Shown: positions 34,060 to 43,499 of the stretch, one piece after another
Layout: each line of letters starts with the position of its first letter
How positions within the stretch are numbered: position 1 is the stretch's first letter
Assembly (NCBI GenBank): GCA_017979445.1
Contig: CM030710.1
Coordinates: forward strand, 13,006,248 to 13,070,247
DNA from: Akebia trifoliata
Lineage: Eukaryota; Streptophyta; Magnoliopsida; Ranunculales; Lardizabalaceae
Length of the DNA: 64,000 nucleotides
Direction of reading: 5' to 3'
The notes under the pieces: generated by a model
Database searches by the model: none
The model's input: the letters and a program-made list of their open reading frames with translations, nothing else
What the model was told of the DNA's origin: nothing
Translations under genes and position numbers: made by a program

Positions 34060-35090
34060 TTGATTCGCTATGGGTCGTGGACTTGATTGGTTGTGGATCT
34101 GGATTGGACCTAGTTGAAGTGGATCTGGGTCGGGAACCGGGGTTGGTTGGATCTGGGTCGTGGACCCAGTTTGGTTGGATTTGGGTCGTGGACCCAGTTT
34201 GACATGGATCTGGGTCGTGGACCCAGTTGACATGGATCTGGGTCGGGGACCCAGTTTGGTTGGATATGGGTCGTGGACCCAATTTGACATGGATCTGGGT
34301 CGTGGACCCAGTTTGAAATGGATCTAGGTCGGGGACCCAGTTAGAAACGGATTTGGGTCGTGGACCCAGTTGATTGGATCTGGGTCGTGGACCCAGTTTG
34401 GTTGGATATGGGTCGTGGACCCAATTTGACATGGATCTGGGTCGTGGACCCAGTTTGACATGGATCTGGGTCGGGGACCCAGTTTGGTTGGATATGGGTC
34501 GTGGACCCAATTTGACATGGATCTGGGTCGTGGACCCAGTTTGAAATGGATCTGGGTCGGGGACCCGGGTTGGTTGGATCTGGGTCGTGGACCCAGTTTG
34601 GTTGGATATGGGTCGTGGACCCAATTTGACATGGATCTGGGTCGTGGACCCAGTTTGACATGGATCTGGGTCGGGGACCCAGTTTGGTTGGATATGGGTC
34701 GTGGACCCAATTTGACATGGATCTGGGTCGTGGACCCAGTTTGAAATGGATCTGGGTCGGGGACCCAGTTAGAAACGGATCTGGGTCGTGGACCCAGTTG
34801 ATTGGATCTGGGTCGTGGACCCAGTTTGGTTGGATATGGGTCGTGGACCCAATTTGACATGGATCTGGGTCGTGGACCCAGTTTGACATGGATCTGGGTC
34901 GGGGACCCAGTTTGGTTGGATATGGGTCGTGGACCCAATTTGACATGGATCTGGGTCGTGGACCCAGTTTGAAATGGATCTGGGTCGGGGACCCAGTTAG
35001 AAACGGATCTGGGTCGTGGACCCAGTTGATTGGATCTGGGTCGTGGACCCAGTTTGGTTGGATATGGGTTGTGGACCCAGTTTGAAATGA
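34060..35090. repeat. 28-29 bp hairpin minisatellite with higher-order period, unit B
   Basis: About 34-35 monomers of the kind described at 18073. Spacer variants (TTTGACAT, TTTGAAAT, TTAGAAAC, TTGATT, TTTGGTT) recur in a fixed order. The right half therefore repeats with a 228-bp period of eight monomers (for example 34660 and 34888). Confidence 0.93.
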
Positions 35091-35332
35091 ACACTCGATG
35101 AAGGAAAAGTTTGGTTATGATCGAGATTGATAGTGAGCCGCGTTGGGCAAAATTCGTTTGGAGCGAGATTGATTACAAGTGGTAGGCCCTGAGTTTTATA
35201 ATAAAGTGAATCATTTGATCATTTTCAAGCTTTAAAACGCAAAATAAAAAAAACTTCGAGAAGAAAAGTTGTCAAGACTGACATAAGGAACAAAATGAAA
35301 AAAAAAATTTTTTTTTTTTTTTTTTTTTTCAG
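35091..35332. other. E1 leader stretch without features
   Basis: Unique AT-rich sequence ending in an A/T homopolymer near 35299-35329. Nothing coding is seen. Confidence 0.6.
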
Positions 35333-35616
35333 GGTCCGTTTTTCAAGTACGGACCTAGCATTTTTTGGCTGGTCCGTGCTTCAAGTACGGACCAGAACAT
35401 CAAATTTTTTTTTTTTTTGGGTCCGTTTTTCATGCACGGACCTAACACTTTTTGGCTGGTCCGTGCTTCAAGTACGGACCAGAACATTAAATTTTTTTTT
35501 TTTTTTTTTTTTTTACGGGTCCGTGCTTCATGCACGGACCTAAGAAAATTTGCCCAGTCCGTTTTCTAAGCACGGACTTGACAATATTTCTTGAGTCCGT
35601 GCTTCAAGCACGGACC
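35333..35616. repeat. Hairpin cluster c in the E1 5' leader
   Basis: Seven palindromic 23-mers in three groups separated by T tracts. They start at 35333 and 35371; 35420 and 35458; and 35518, 35556 and 35594. Within each group the spacing is exactly 38 bp. The family is the same as clusters a and b (GTCCGTGCTT, AAGCACGGAC arms), and the cluster also ends in CCAGAACC. It lies about 0.8 kb from the primer binding site. Confidence 0.9.
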
Positions 35617-36423
35617 AGAACCTTTTCTGGCCTTCCAACCTTGCTCTGTTTTTGATCCTCATCCCGTTTTGGCCCCAAATTCCTGGGTTTTGAGGCACAT
35701 AGCCTCTGTTTTTTGGCTTGGGCCACAAAAAATGTCACTTTTTTTTTTTTTTTTGATGATGCATAAAAAATAAAAAAAACAGATTTCCCCCTTTTACCTA
35801 GGGGGACATATAAATGAGAACAAAACATAAAAATCCTAAAATCTATACAACTTGCCATCGTGGGCTACAAGAAAAAATGATAAAATAAAATTACAACACA
35901 CACAAGTGGGATGGATACGAAATTAAATTTGGAAATCTTAGTGTCCTTTGTCTATTAATTACGCTTCGATGCATGCGGTTTGTAGGTAATTTTCCGGCTA
36001 CCCATTCTTCAAACCTTGATGGGCACCAAAGTGCACACATCTTAGGTTGGTGAATGGGGTGGATGTTCTCCTCCCAGCCACCCAAAATAGCGATCTCGGG
36101 GGCTTGAGAGTACCGGCATCCGGGGTTAGAAATTTAAAGAGGAGGGGGGTGGCTTATGCATAAGGGTGTGAATCGCAAGTGCATGTGCGTGCATTCTTTG
36201 AATCGTATCCATCCTTACATCCCTTGTCCAAAAATAAAAATAAAGCAAAATGTACATGTAAATAAATATTACAAACATTCCCATATGAAACTTGTAAAAA
36301 AAATAAAAAGGAAAGAAAGAAACAAGGCAAACGTTAGTAGATAAATCAAAAGAAAACAAACATCATTTTTTTTTTTTGAAATAACCGAATCAAGGAAGAG
36401 GGTTGGACCCACTAGTGTGTACT
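35617..36423. other. E1 5' leader next to the primer binding site
   Basis: No ORF of substance. Ogre elements proper carry an extra ORF between leader and gag on the sense strand. None is seen anywhere between 32919 and 36423. Confidence 0.6.
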
Positions 36424-36440
36424 CCCCAGCGGAGTCGCCA
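36424..36440 (-). other. E1 primer binding site
   Basis: The minus strand reads TGGCGACTCCGCTGGGG, three bases after the LTR end. The same 17 bases lie beside the E2 LTR. This matches the tRNA-Arg type of primer site recalled for Ogre elements. The tRNA match was not checked. Confidence 0.85.
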
Positions 36441-36652
36441 AGCTGTGGACACGGGATTTCGAATGTTTTTCAAACATCCCTCCACTTTGGGGTGTTTTGG
36501 AGTCGCCACCATTCATTTTTGGAAAGGGGTGTGAATGGTCACCCGAAATTATTTTTCTTTAAAAAACATGGCATTTTGATATGTTGATGACTCTCGTATG
36601 GATATGGTACATATTTGGTCCAACCTTGATTCAAAGGTAAGGGGGTCCATTT

Positions 36653-36687
36653 ATGGAGTAGGGAAGGTGTTAGGCACCCTACTCCAT
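36653..36687. other. LTR stem-loop of E1
   Basis: A perfect 11-bp inverted repeat (ATGGAGTAGGG / CCCTACTCCAT) around the 13-nt loop AAGGTGTTAGGCA. The E2 LTR has the same loop with a different but equally perfect stem (45954-45984). Confidence 0.85.
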
Positions 36688-37166
36688 CCACGTAATGTGG
36701 TAACCTCGGATTCGGTATTTTAAAATAAAAATAAAATAAAATTGAAGAAGAATCGATATGTGCCCTCAAGTGTGAGGGGCTTCGATGTTGGTTCAAATCA
36801 TTGAGGGCACCCTTATGAAGAAGGGGCCCTTTGGTGATTTAAACCATAGTGGTGTGTGCAAATGTGTAGGAAAGGGGTGAGTAGAAGAGGGAAGTTGGGG
36901 GGGGTGTCCTTTTGTCAAACCCACCTTGACCTTCCTTGACTTCCTTTGACTTTCCTTGATGTTCTTCTTTTGAGTGGACTTGGACTTGCTTCCTTGATTT
37001 GCTTGAGAGAAGATTGAGATTTGAGAGTGGTGTTGAGAGTAGAGTAGAGTAGAGTAGAGAGTTGAGAGAGGGTTGAGTGTAATGAAGAGTAAAGTAGAGA
37101 GTTGTAGTGTTTTGAAGATTTTTTTTTCAAATTTTCATTAGGTAGTGTAGGAAGAGAATGGAGGGG

Positions 37167-37174
37167 TTTTTATA
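37167..37174 (-). promoter_or_regulatory. TATA box of the E1 5' LTR
   Basis: The minus strand reads CTATAAAAACCCCTCC. Transcription would begin about 30 bp further on (near 37135) and run through the leader into gag. Confidence 0.65.
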
Positions 37175-38260
37175 GAAGTTGAGATGTATTTTAGGGGTAT
37201 AATAGGATGAGGGTTTAGAATGGTGGATAATGGCATGGGTTTTAGAGGAAAAGGGTATGAAATTTGATATGAGAATGAGGGTATTTTTGTAATGATGGAA
37301 ATGGGTTGTGTTTTAACCCAAATGGTTTGGATCTTACCCAAATCCATTTGGGTAGAGTGTTTGGTGGGATGAGATGAGTGATGGTTGATGGGAGGAGTGG
37401 TGGTGTAAGGGAGTTGTTTAGAGAAAGAGTGTTGAGATGGTTGAAGAAGTATGGTGTTTGATTTGGAGAGATGAGTGGTGATTGGTTTGATTTTGAGAGG
37501 ATTGAAGGGATGATGACATGTGGCAAATGGAGAGATGGAGAGATTGGTTGATTGGTGATGGTGGTTAGATGATTAGAGAGAAGAGTATGGGGGTGATGAT
37601 GGGAGGTATGGGTTGGGGTGATTTTGTGGGAGTGTTTTAAGGAAAAGTGATGGATAGATATGGGTTGTGATGTGGGTGGTTGATAGTGTTAGAGAATGGG
37701 GAATAGGTTAGGGTATGTAGGGTATGGGTTGTGAGGTGGGTGGTTGATGATGAGAGGATGGGGAATAGGTTAGGTTAGGGTAGGGTTATGGGTTGAGTTG
37801 TTGGTTGTTGATGATGAGAGGATGAGGAATAGGTTAGGTTAGGGTAGGGTTATGGGTTGAGTTGATTAGATGAGGGAGGTGGAAGGGGATGATGACATGT
37901 GTCATCTCTTGGTGATTGGTTTGATGAGATGATGATGGGTTAGATTGAGTTTGGGTAGTGGATTGGGCTTTGGGCTTTAGTAATGGATTGGGTAGGGTTG
38001 TGGACTTAGATAATGGATTGGGTAGGGTTGTGGGCTTGGATAGAATAGTGTTGAGTTGGGTTTATGTTGAATAGGGCTTGAGTTGGATGGATTTTGAGAG
38101 TGGTGAGGTGTGCGGGTCTATGGGCCACGTCAATGGCCTCGAACCTTTATTAATTGAAGCGTATTGGATTTCGTGTAGGTTTGGGCTTCAGGGCCCATTC
38201 CAATTTTCGATTTTTGGGGGTACCTTACGTCGAGGGCCCGCTCAAATTCGGGTGTCTACA

Positions 38261-39520
38261 ACTGTTATCAAGAAGGTAACCTTAAGTTTGGGGTTCTCAT
38301 TATCTTTTAGGATTAACATTGCTAAAAAACAAAACGCCTCTAGTTTGACAATGAACATGGCCTTGAAAATAATTGAACACATCGTGCAAAAAATAAAAAA
38401 CATGCCCCTAGTGTAAGGGGGAAAAGAAGAAAGAAAATGCCCCTTATATGAAGGTTTGAAATAATTGATTACCACAAGCGCAATAAAGACTCAACTTTTA
38501 ATTTTGATTAATTTTATTGAAGGTTTTGAGTCAGGCTCAAGAGTACAAAATTATTTCCTTTCGAGACTCATCATAGAATCCACCCTTATCTCCCTTGGTT
38601 CACTTGGGGGAGTAAATATTTTCAGATCGATCGTAGACAAGATACTTGTGGCTTCTGAGTCTATGCCTGGTTTAAGCTAAGTATTGAACTTGGTTATTCG
38701 AACTTCTGATGTTTTAGCTCGGACCACTCTCAGCTTGGGATTTTCTTCTATTTTTTCTTTGTTACTCTAACTTTTGCCTAAATCGCCTTTCCAGGTTTTC
38801 AATCTAGCGAGCTTGCTCTAGCTTTTGCTTAGATCACCTTTTCGGGTTTTCGATCTAACGAGTTTTTTCTTTTTTTTTTGGCTCTGATTGTTGCCAAAGT
38901 TGTCCTTTCAAATTTTCAACCTTGCCAGATTGCCTTAATTTTTGCCTAAGTCGCCCTTTTCGGGTTTTCAACTTAGCAGGCTTTATTATTATTTTTTTTT
39001 ATCTTTTTCTTCTCCTCTGAACTTCTAGAGTCACTGTCTGATCATGCTTTGCTATCTTCCTTGACTTTTCGTACGGTACTTAGGAGGACTTTTATAGGTA
39101 AGCTTAGGACTGGGTATAAAAAGAAAGGAATTTTGAGGCTCAAAAACCCAAATGCCCCTTGTGTGGCACTTCCTTTTAAATTATTTCTTTTTCTTTTCTT
39201 TAATTTTCTCCCTCATTTTGAAGATATTTTTATTTTCTTTTGGATTTTTTTCTTGATTTTTTTTATTGTGTGGGAAATATATATTTTTATTTTGATGCGG
39301 TCGGGCCTGAAGTAACTTCTCAGGTTGCCTACGTACCCCAGAATTTTGGGATCAGACCAAAACGTAGTTCGAAGCTTCCCTCCCTTAGGTTAGGTGATCG
39401 GGCTGAGAAAGAAAAATGCATAATTTTTCTTTTTGAAAAGGCTACAAAGGGGTTGAGAATGGATATGTTGGACTAGGTAACTGGGTAATATGAGGATTGA
39501 TTCGGCCAAAGATGGCTTCC
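38261..39520. other. E2 3' region with degenerate 60-65 bp repeats
   Basis: No gene. About four degenerate copies of a TTGCCTAA...CCCTTTTCGGGTTTTC unit lie between about 38765 and 38990. The CCTTTCGGGTTTTCA word also occurs behind integrase in E1 (near 8342). Near 39312 is CAGGTTGCCTACGTACCCC, a phrase I associate with Ogre 3' regions. Confidence 0.6.
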
Positions 39521-40225
39521 TTAAATGTAGTACCGTTTGATTTGGTCAAGGTTGGTTGGTTCTAGTAATTCGATTCCATCATGATCTTGAAGTCTGACAG
39601 ATTTTCCTAGTAATACTTCCTTGACGATGAACGGACCTCCCCAATTTGGTTTGAACTTCCCTCTAGGGTCAAAAATAGGTGCCCGATTCTCTTTGAGTAC
39701 TAAGTCCCCAACTTGTAAGTAACGGGCCTTGATCTTTTTGTCAAATGCGCGGGCGACTCTTCTTTGATAAGCTTGCACGTGGTATAACGCTCTTAATCGT
39801 TTTTCTTCAATCAAATTCAATTCTTCATACTGTTGGCGAACCCAATCTGCTTCTGACAACTGACTTTCTAATAAAACCCTCAGAGACGGAATTTTCATTT
39901 TAACTAGCAAGACCGCTTCCATGCCATACACTAAGGAATAGGGAGTAGCTCCGGTGGAGGATCGAATTGAGGTTCGATATGCCCATAATACAAATGGCAA
40001 TTTTTCTGATCAATCTCGATGTGATTGACACATCTTCCTGAGGATAGTCTTAATATTCTTATTAGCTGCTTCGACTGCTCCGTTAGTCTGAGGGCGGTAA
40101 GGAGATGACTTATGGTGTGAGATTTTGAACTTTGAACACAATTTGATAACCTCAGCTTTGAAGTGTGACCCGTTATCAGAGATTAGCTCCGAAGGTACCC
40201 CGTATCGACTGATAATATGTGATTT
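39521..40225 (-). pseudogene. E2 integrase fragment (core and C-terminus)
   Basis: Frame 40360-40010 carries ISRYGVPSELISDNGSHFKAEV and SPYRPQTNGAVEAANKNIK, the second Asp and the Glu of the DD35E core. Frame 40000-39521 continues with LWAYRTSIRSSTGATPYSL and a C-terminal domain ending NLDQIKRYYI. A frameshift near 40005 parts them. The zinc-binding N-terminus and first catalytic Asp are missing. It is clearly a different subfamily from E1. Confidence 0.88.
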
Positions 40226-40650
40226 GCAACTCAAGATATAGTGAGGATAGCACTGATACATTTTATAACATCTTCTTGGATTCCATTGATATAGACGAGT
40301 ATCTATTCCATGTTGAACAATACCCAAGCTTATACCTAACATACCCTCATATAACCACACGAATAAGTCTTTTGAAATTTCTGAGTAAATTCATTATCCC
40401 CTCGTGTTCCTCTAGGGATAAGATGGTTTCTATTTGAATCTTTTTAGGAATTATTTTTTGTTTCGAGGTTAAAGACCTTTTCTTTCTCGATTAAAGGTAG
40501 AGCCCGACTCTTATCTTTTTGTTCAGAAAAGAAATCTATCAAATTATTAGTTAATTCGTTAATGCGCTCGAGGTATTCAAAAATTTTATTTATCCGATCA
40601 ATTTCAGATGGGGCAACAGACTCCTCTATAGACTCGATGAACTAACTTGA
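40226..40650 (-). pseudogene. E2 remnant of the protease/RT linker and RT N-terminus
   Basis: Read on the minus strand, several frames resemble the E1 pre-RT region: PLIEKEKVFNLETKNNS, then KIQIETILSLEEHEGIMNLL, then MLGISLGIVQHGID. These parallel VNLGTEDD, KIGALLTPQQKEEMIELL and DMPGLDTDLVVH of unit A. Integrase core sequence follows within about 100 bp, so the whole RT catalytic domain, both RNases H and the integrase N-terminus have been deleted. Confidence 0.65.
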
Positions 40651-41809
40651 CTCAATAGGAAAGAGTAGACTCAATTTAAGGAAGACATGACCTTGTTGGA
40701 AAAAAAGACTCGAGCTAACCCAAATGACTCATGAAAATTCAAGACAATTACCCACACGAGTTTGATCAGGACTGAGGACTGAGATATTGCTTATAACCGG
40801 TAGGATTGAAGCACTACGATCTTCAAAGAACAACTGGACGATATTGAGAAATTTTAAGGTTATTTCTGACTGTTGACTTGATATTGACGTTTACTCTAAC
40901 TGATCGGATTTACAACCCTAGCTAGACGATGGACGATTGAGCTTAGATACAATGATAACCCTTAAACCTCTTTGAAGGTGAATTTAACCAATTTCAGTGT
41001 CACCCCCTTGATAACATTTTAAATGAACCCTGAGATTTTATTGAATTTTGTGCCCCAATCCATTAAATAATTCATCCATTCAATGATTATTCTGAAGGAA
41101 AATAATTTTACTGCACTCTTGAAAAATATTGACAAATAATGTTTTCATTGAATAACTACTTCCAACAAACATATTTCAATAATTTTTCATGCAAAATAGA
41201 TCTTTTGTAAATCATTTTTTTTTTTGAAAAATATTTTTCTTCCTTTTCTGTTTTAGAAAATATTTTCTTTTAGAAATTTTTTTTTTTGGAAAGCGTTTCC
41301 TTTTGGAAAATCTTATTCTTCTGGAAAACTTTTTCTGGAAATACTTTTTCTTGAAAAACATTTTTACTTCGTAAACCATTTTTCTTCTTTAAAAATTTGA
41401 TTTCTACTTCAATTTAAATGGCCCGGCCCACCATGATTGTTGGATCGAGATGGACTGGGTTATTATTGTAAAAGAATGGATTCTTTATTGGGTCAGTGCA
41501 TCCATTTTAATTTTCAAAAATAACATTTTTAATCCTTGAGGACAATCATACACCCTGATCTCATCATTCACATCATTCACATACATTCATCAATCAAAAG
41601 GGTCCATTCAATAAACAACCCGGGAACACCCAGGATAAGTTCGAGTCGTGACCTATTGGGAAGGTTTCTAGACTCCAAGCTTACTACGTGCAATGCATTT
41701 TTATTTGGCCACCCTTGCCCAAGCACACCTATATACCTTTCAATACGTGATGACTTGGTTTGATATACCGTATAGGTGATAATCTAAAACTTCAATTCAC
41801 TTCTCTGAA
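40651..41809. other. E2 internal sequence without recognisable genes
   Basis: Decayed, T-rich on the + strand between 41215 and 41400 (repeated GGAAAAT and TTTTTCTT). No frame with gag or protease motifs is seen. Confidence 0.55.
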
Positions 41810-41975
41810 GCCAAAAACAGTCAGTTTGATCTCCAGTTGAGAGGTGGTGCATAATGCTGAGCAAGGGCCCACTTAAATACCTCTCGTCTAGAATAGACGT
41901 AGTCTATCCCCCTCGTACAGTAGGGTACAGCGGGGCAAGATCTTGCTTAGGCACCGGTTTTGACCAAGAAGTGCA
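41810..41975 (-). other. Conserved leader block of E2
   Basis: Shares with E1 the words CTTCTCTGAA, GATCTCCA, GAATAGACGTAGTCTATCCC, CCTCGTA, AAGATCTT, TAGGCACCGG/A, TTTGA.CAAG and TGCAATT in the same order. It is far better conserved than its surroundings. Confidence 0.7.
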
Positions 41976-41989
41976 ATTAATATACTTAG

Positions 41990-42340
41990 ATTATCTTTTA
42001 TACTTATGGGTACAAGTCAAGAGTTGTAGCTTTCATAAATGGTTTGGCATCCCACGAGGGGACCGACCACGTACTAGTACTACGTTGACAATCGGGACAT
42101 GTGACTGTATGGCTTACAATAGGTCAAAGGCTCAGGTCGCTCCAGCCTGGGTGCATCAATATACTTCTCAGAATCACCTAATCAGACGGTATTGATGCCC
42201 CAGTTCGATATACTCTAAGGTACGTGACTGGAGTTGTGGTTTTCATGAATGACTTCGCATCTCCGAAGAGACCGGGCCACGCACTAGTGCCACGTTGGCT
42301 ATATGGGACGTGTAAGTGTGCAAAGCAATAATATAAACGT
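41990..42340. repeat. E2 leader direct repeat
   Basis: Two diverged copies of a segment with AGTTGTGGTTTTCATGAATG, GCATC, GGGACCGACCACG/GAGACCGGGCCACG, ACTAGT..TACGTTG and GGGAC.TGT (about 42012-42110 and 42230-42315). Confidence 0.7.
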
Positions 42341-43400
42341 GCTAGTGGTGTGTGCAAAACAGGGTGGGGTGTGCCTGGGGCCTTTTCAAACAAAGGGGTC
42401 CATACAAGCAAAGGTATTAAACCATACAAATAAATGCATATAATGAACAAGAAAAACCATACATATGATTCAATTTGAGATCAAAGCGCACATCTCCTGC
42501 ATATATCAATTAAGAATTATGGCAAATCAATAATGAATATGGCATAAAATAGTTGATCAAATCCAATCAATTAATTAGAATTAAAACAATCAACATGTTA
42601 GACTTAATGGTTCAATCAATTGAGATATCCAAGGGATACAATCGCATCAATGCACCCCAATCTAGCACATGACCTATTCAGATATGGATTCATTGAGTTA
42701 ATTCGTCTCATAACATTCAACATCATATAGCAAAAAAATATCACATGAAGCATCATTGTGAAGTATTAATGGAATGTATGAGATCAAATAATAAATTGCA
42801 TGGGACCGATAAATTCAAATGAGTCAACTCAACTCATTACATTCGAAGTTTGGGTATCATAGCAACACATATTATGATAGAATCACACAAATCAGAGGGA
42901 AAATTTGTTAAGACCAAGCCGCACATATCGGGCACAAGTAGCATGTTACATGATGTAACGCAAGTTCAACTGAGTTGAATCGATCAATTCAAAAATAAAA
43001 TTATTATTTTATTATTTAAAAAAAACTAAAACAAAAGAAATTTTGTTTTTTTGTTTTTTGTTTTTGAATGGTCCAATCAAAGATCGCTTTGGGCTATCCC
43101 AAACAAATCGGAATTTCAATGAATATTGAATTGAGGGTAGAATAACAGTGGTGGAGATAGGGAGTGATTATTCAACAAACTTTCCAATGATAATTTAGAT
43201 TACTTCGACTGCCACATTAAGTTTTCAAAATTCTCAAGGATCGTGGGGCTCACGTGACTGATAGTCCAATGTCATGATTTTTTTCTCAAGAACAAGTTTT
43301 GATCAAAATAAATATTGAAAAGAGGAAGGAATAACATGTTTAGATCCAAGTTCTAGAAAGTACCTAGTTATTTAACCTTGGGCCAAAGTCCTAATTAAAG
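42341..43400. other. E2 leader continuation, AT-rich
   Basis: No gene. Low-complexity AT-rich sequence with many CAATCAATT and ATCAAAT words. Confidence 0.5.
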
Positions 43401-43407
43401 AGGAAAT

Positions 43408-43447
<40 letters not shown>
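43408..43447. repeat. (AT)n microsatellite
   Basis: A near-perfect TA run of about 20 repeats. Confidence 0.95.
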
Positions 43448-43454
<7 letters not shown>

Positions 43455-43499
43455 TCATAAAATTTAAAAATTCATAGACTTGGTGACATAGGGTCCTGC

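Larger units (their letters stand above)
1..38260 (-). mobile_element. E1: giant Tat/Ogre-type Ty3/gypsy retrotransposon complex with a duplicated internal region
   Basis: Near-identical LTRs bound this region at 1-1536 (cut by the window edge) and 36444-38260. Gag, protease, RT, RNase H and integrase all read on the minus strand, so the right LTR is the 5' LTR. A primer binding site lies just inside it and a purine tract lies just inside the left LTR. The Tat/Ogre assignment rests on size, the order gag-pro-RT-RH-aRH-INT with two RNase H domains, the D-N-G-S-A-L-N-V protease motif, the lack of a chromodomain and the extra genes beyond integrase. The internal region occurs twice (1537-18776 and 18877-36443), offset about 16,035 bp, around a 100-N gap. 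Two antisense PMD genes follow integrase in each unit. The left target-site duplication is outside the window. Confidence 0.93.
36444..38260 (-). repeat. E1 5' LTR, complete (1,817 bp)
   Basis: Begins TGTGGACACGGG and ends GGTGTCTACA on the + strand, giving TG...CA ends in both directions. A TATA box at 37167-37174 (minus) implies U3 of about 1.1 kb and R-U5 of about 0.7 kb. The stem-loop at 36653-36687 falls in U5. The right flank is ACTGTTATC. The left flank needed to confirm the 5-bp duplication is not in the window. Confidence 0.96.
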
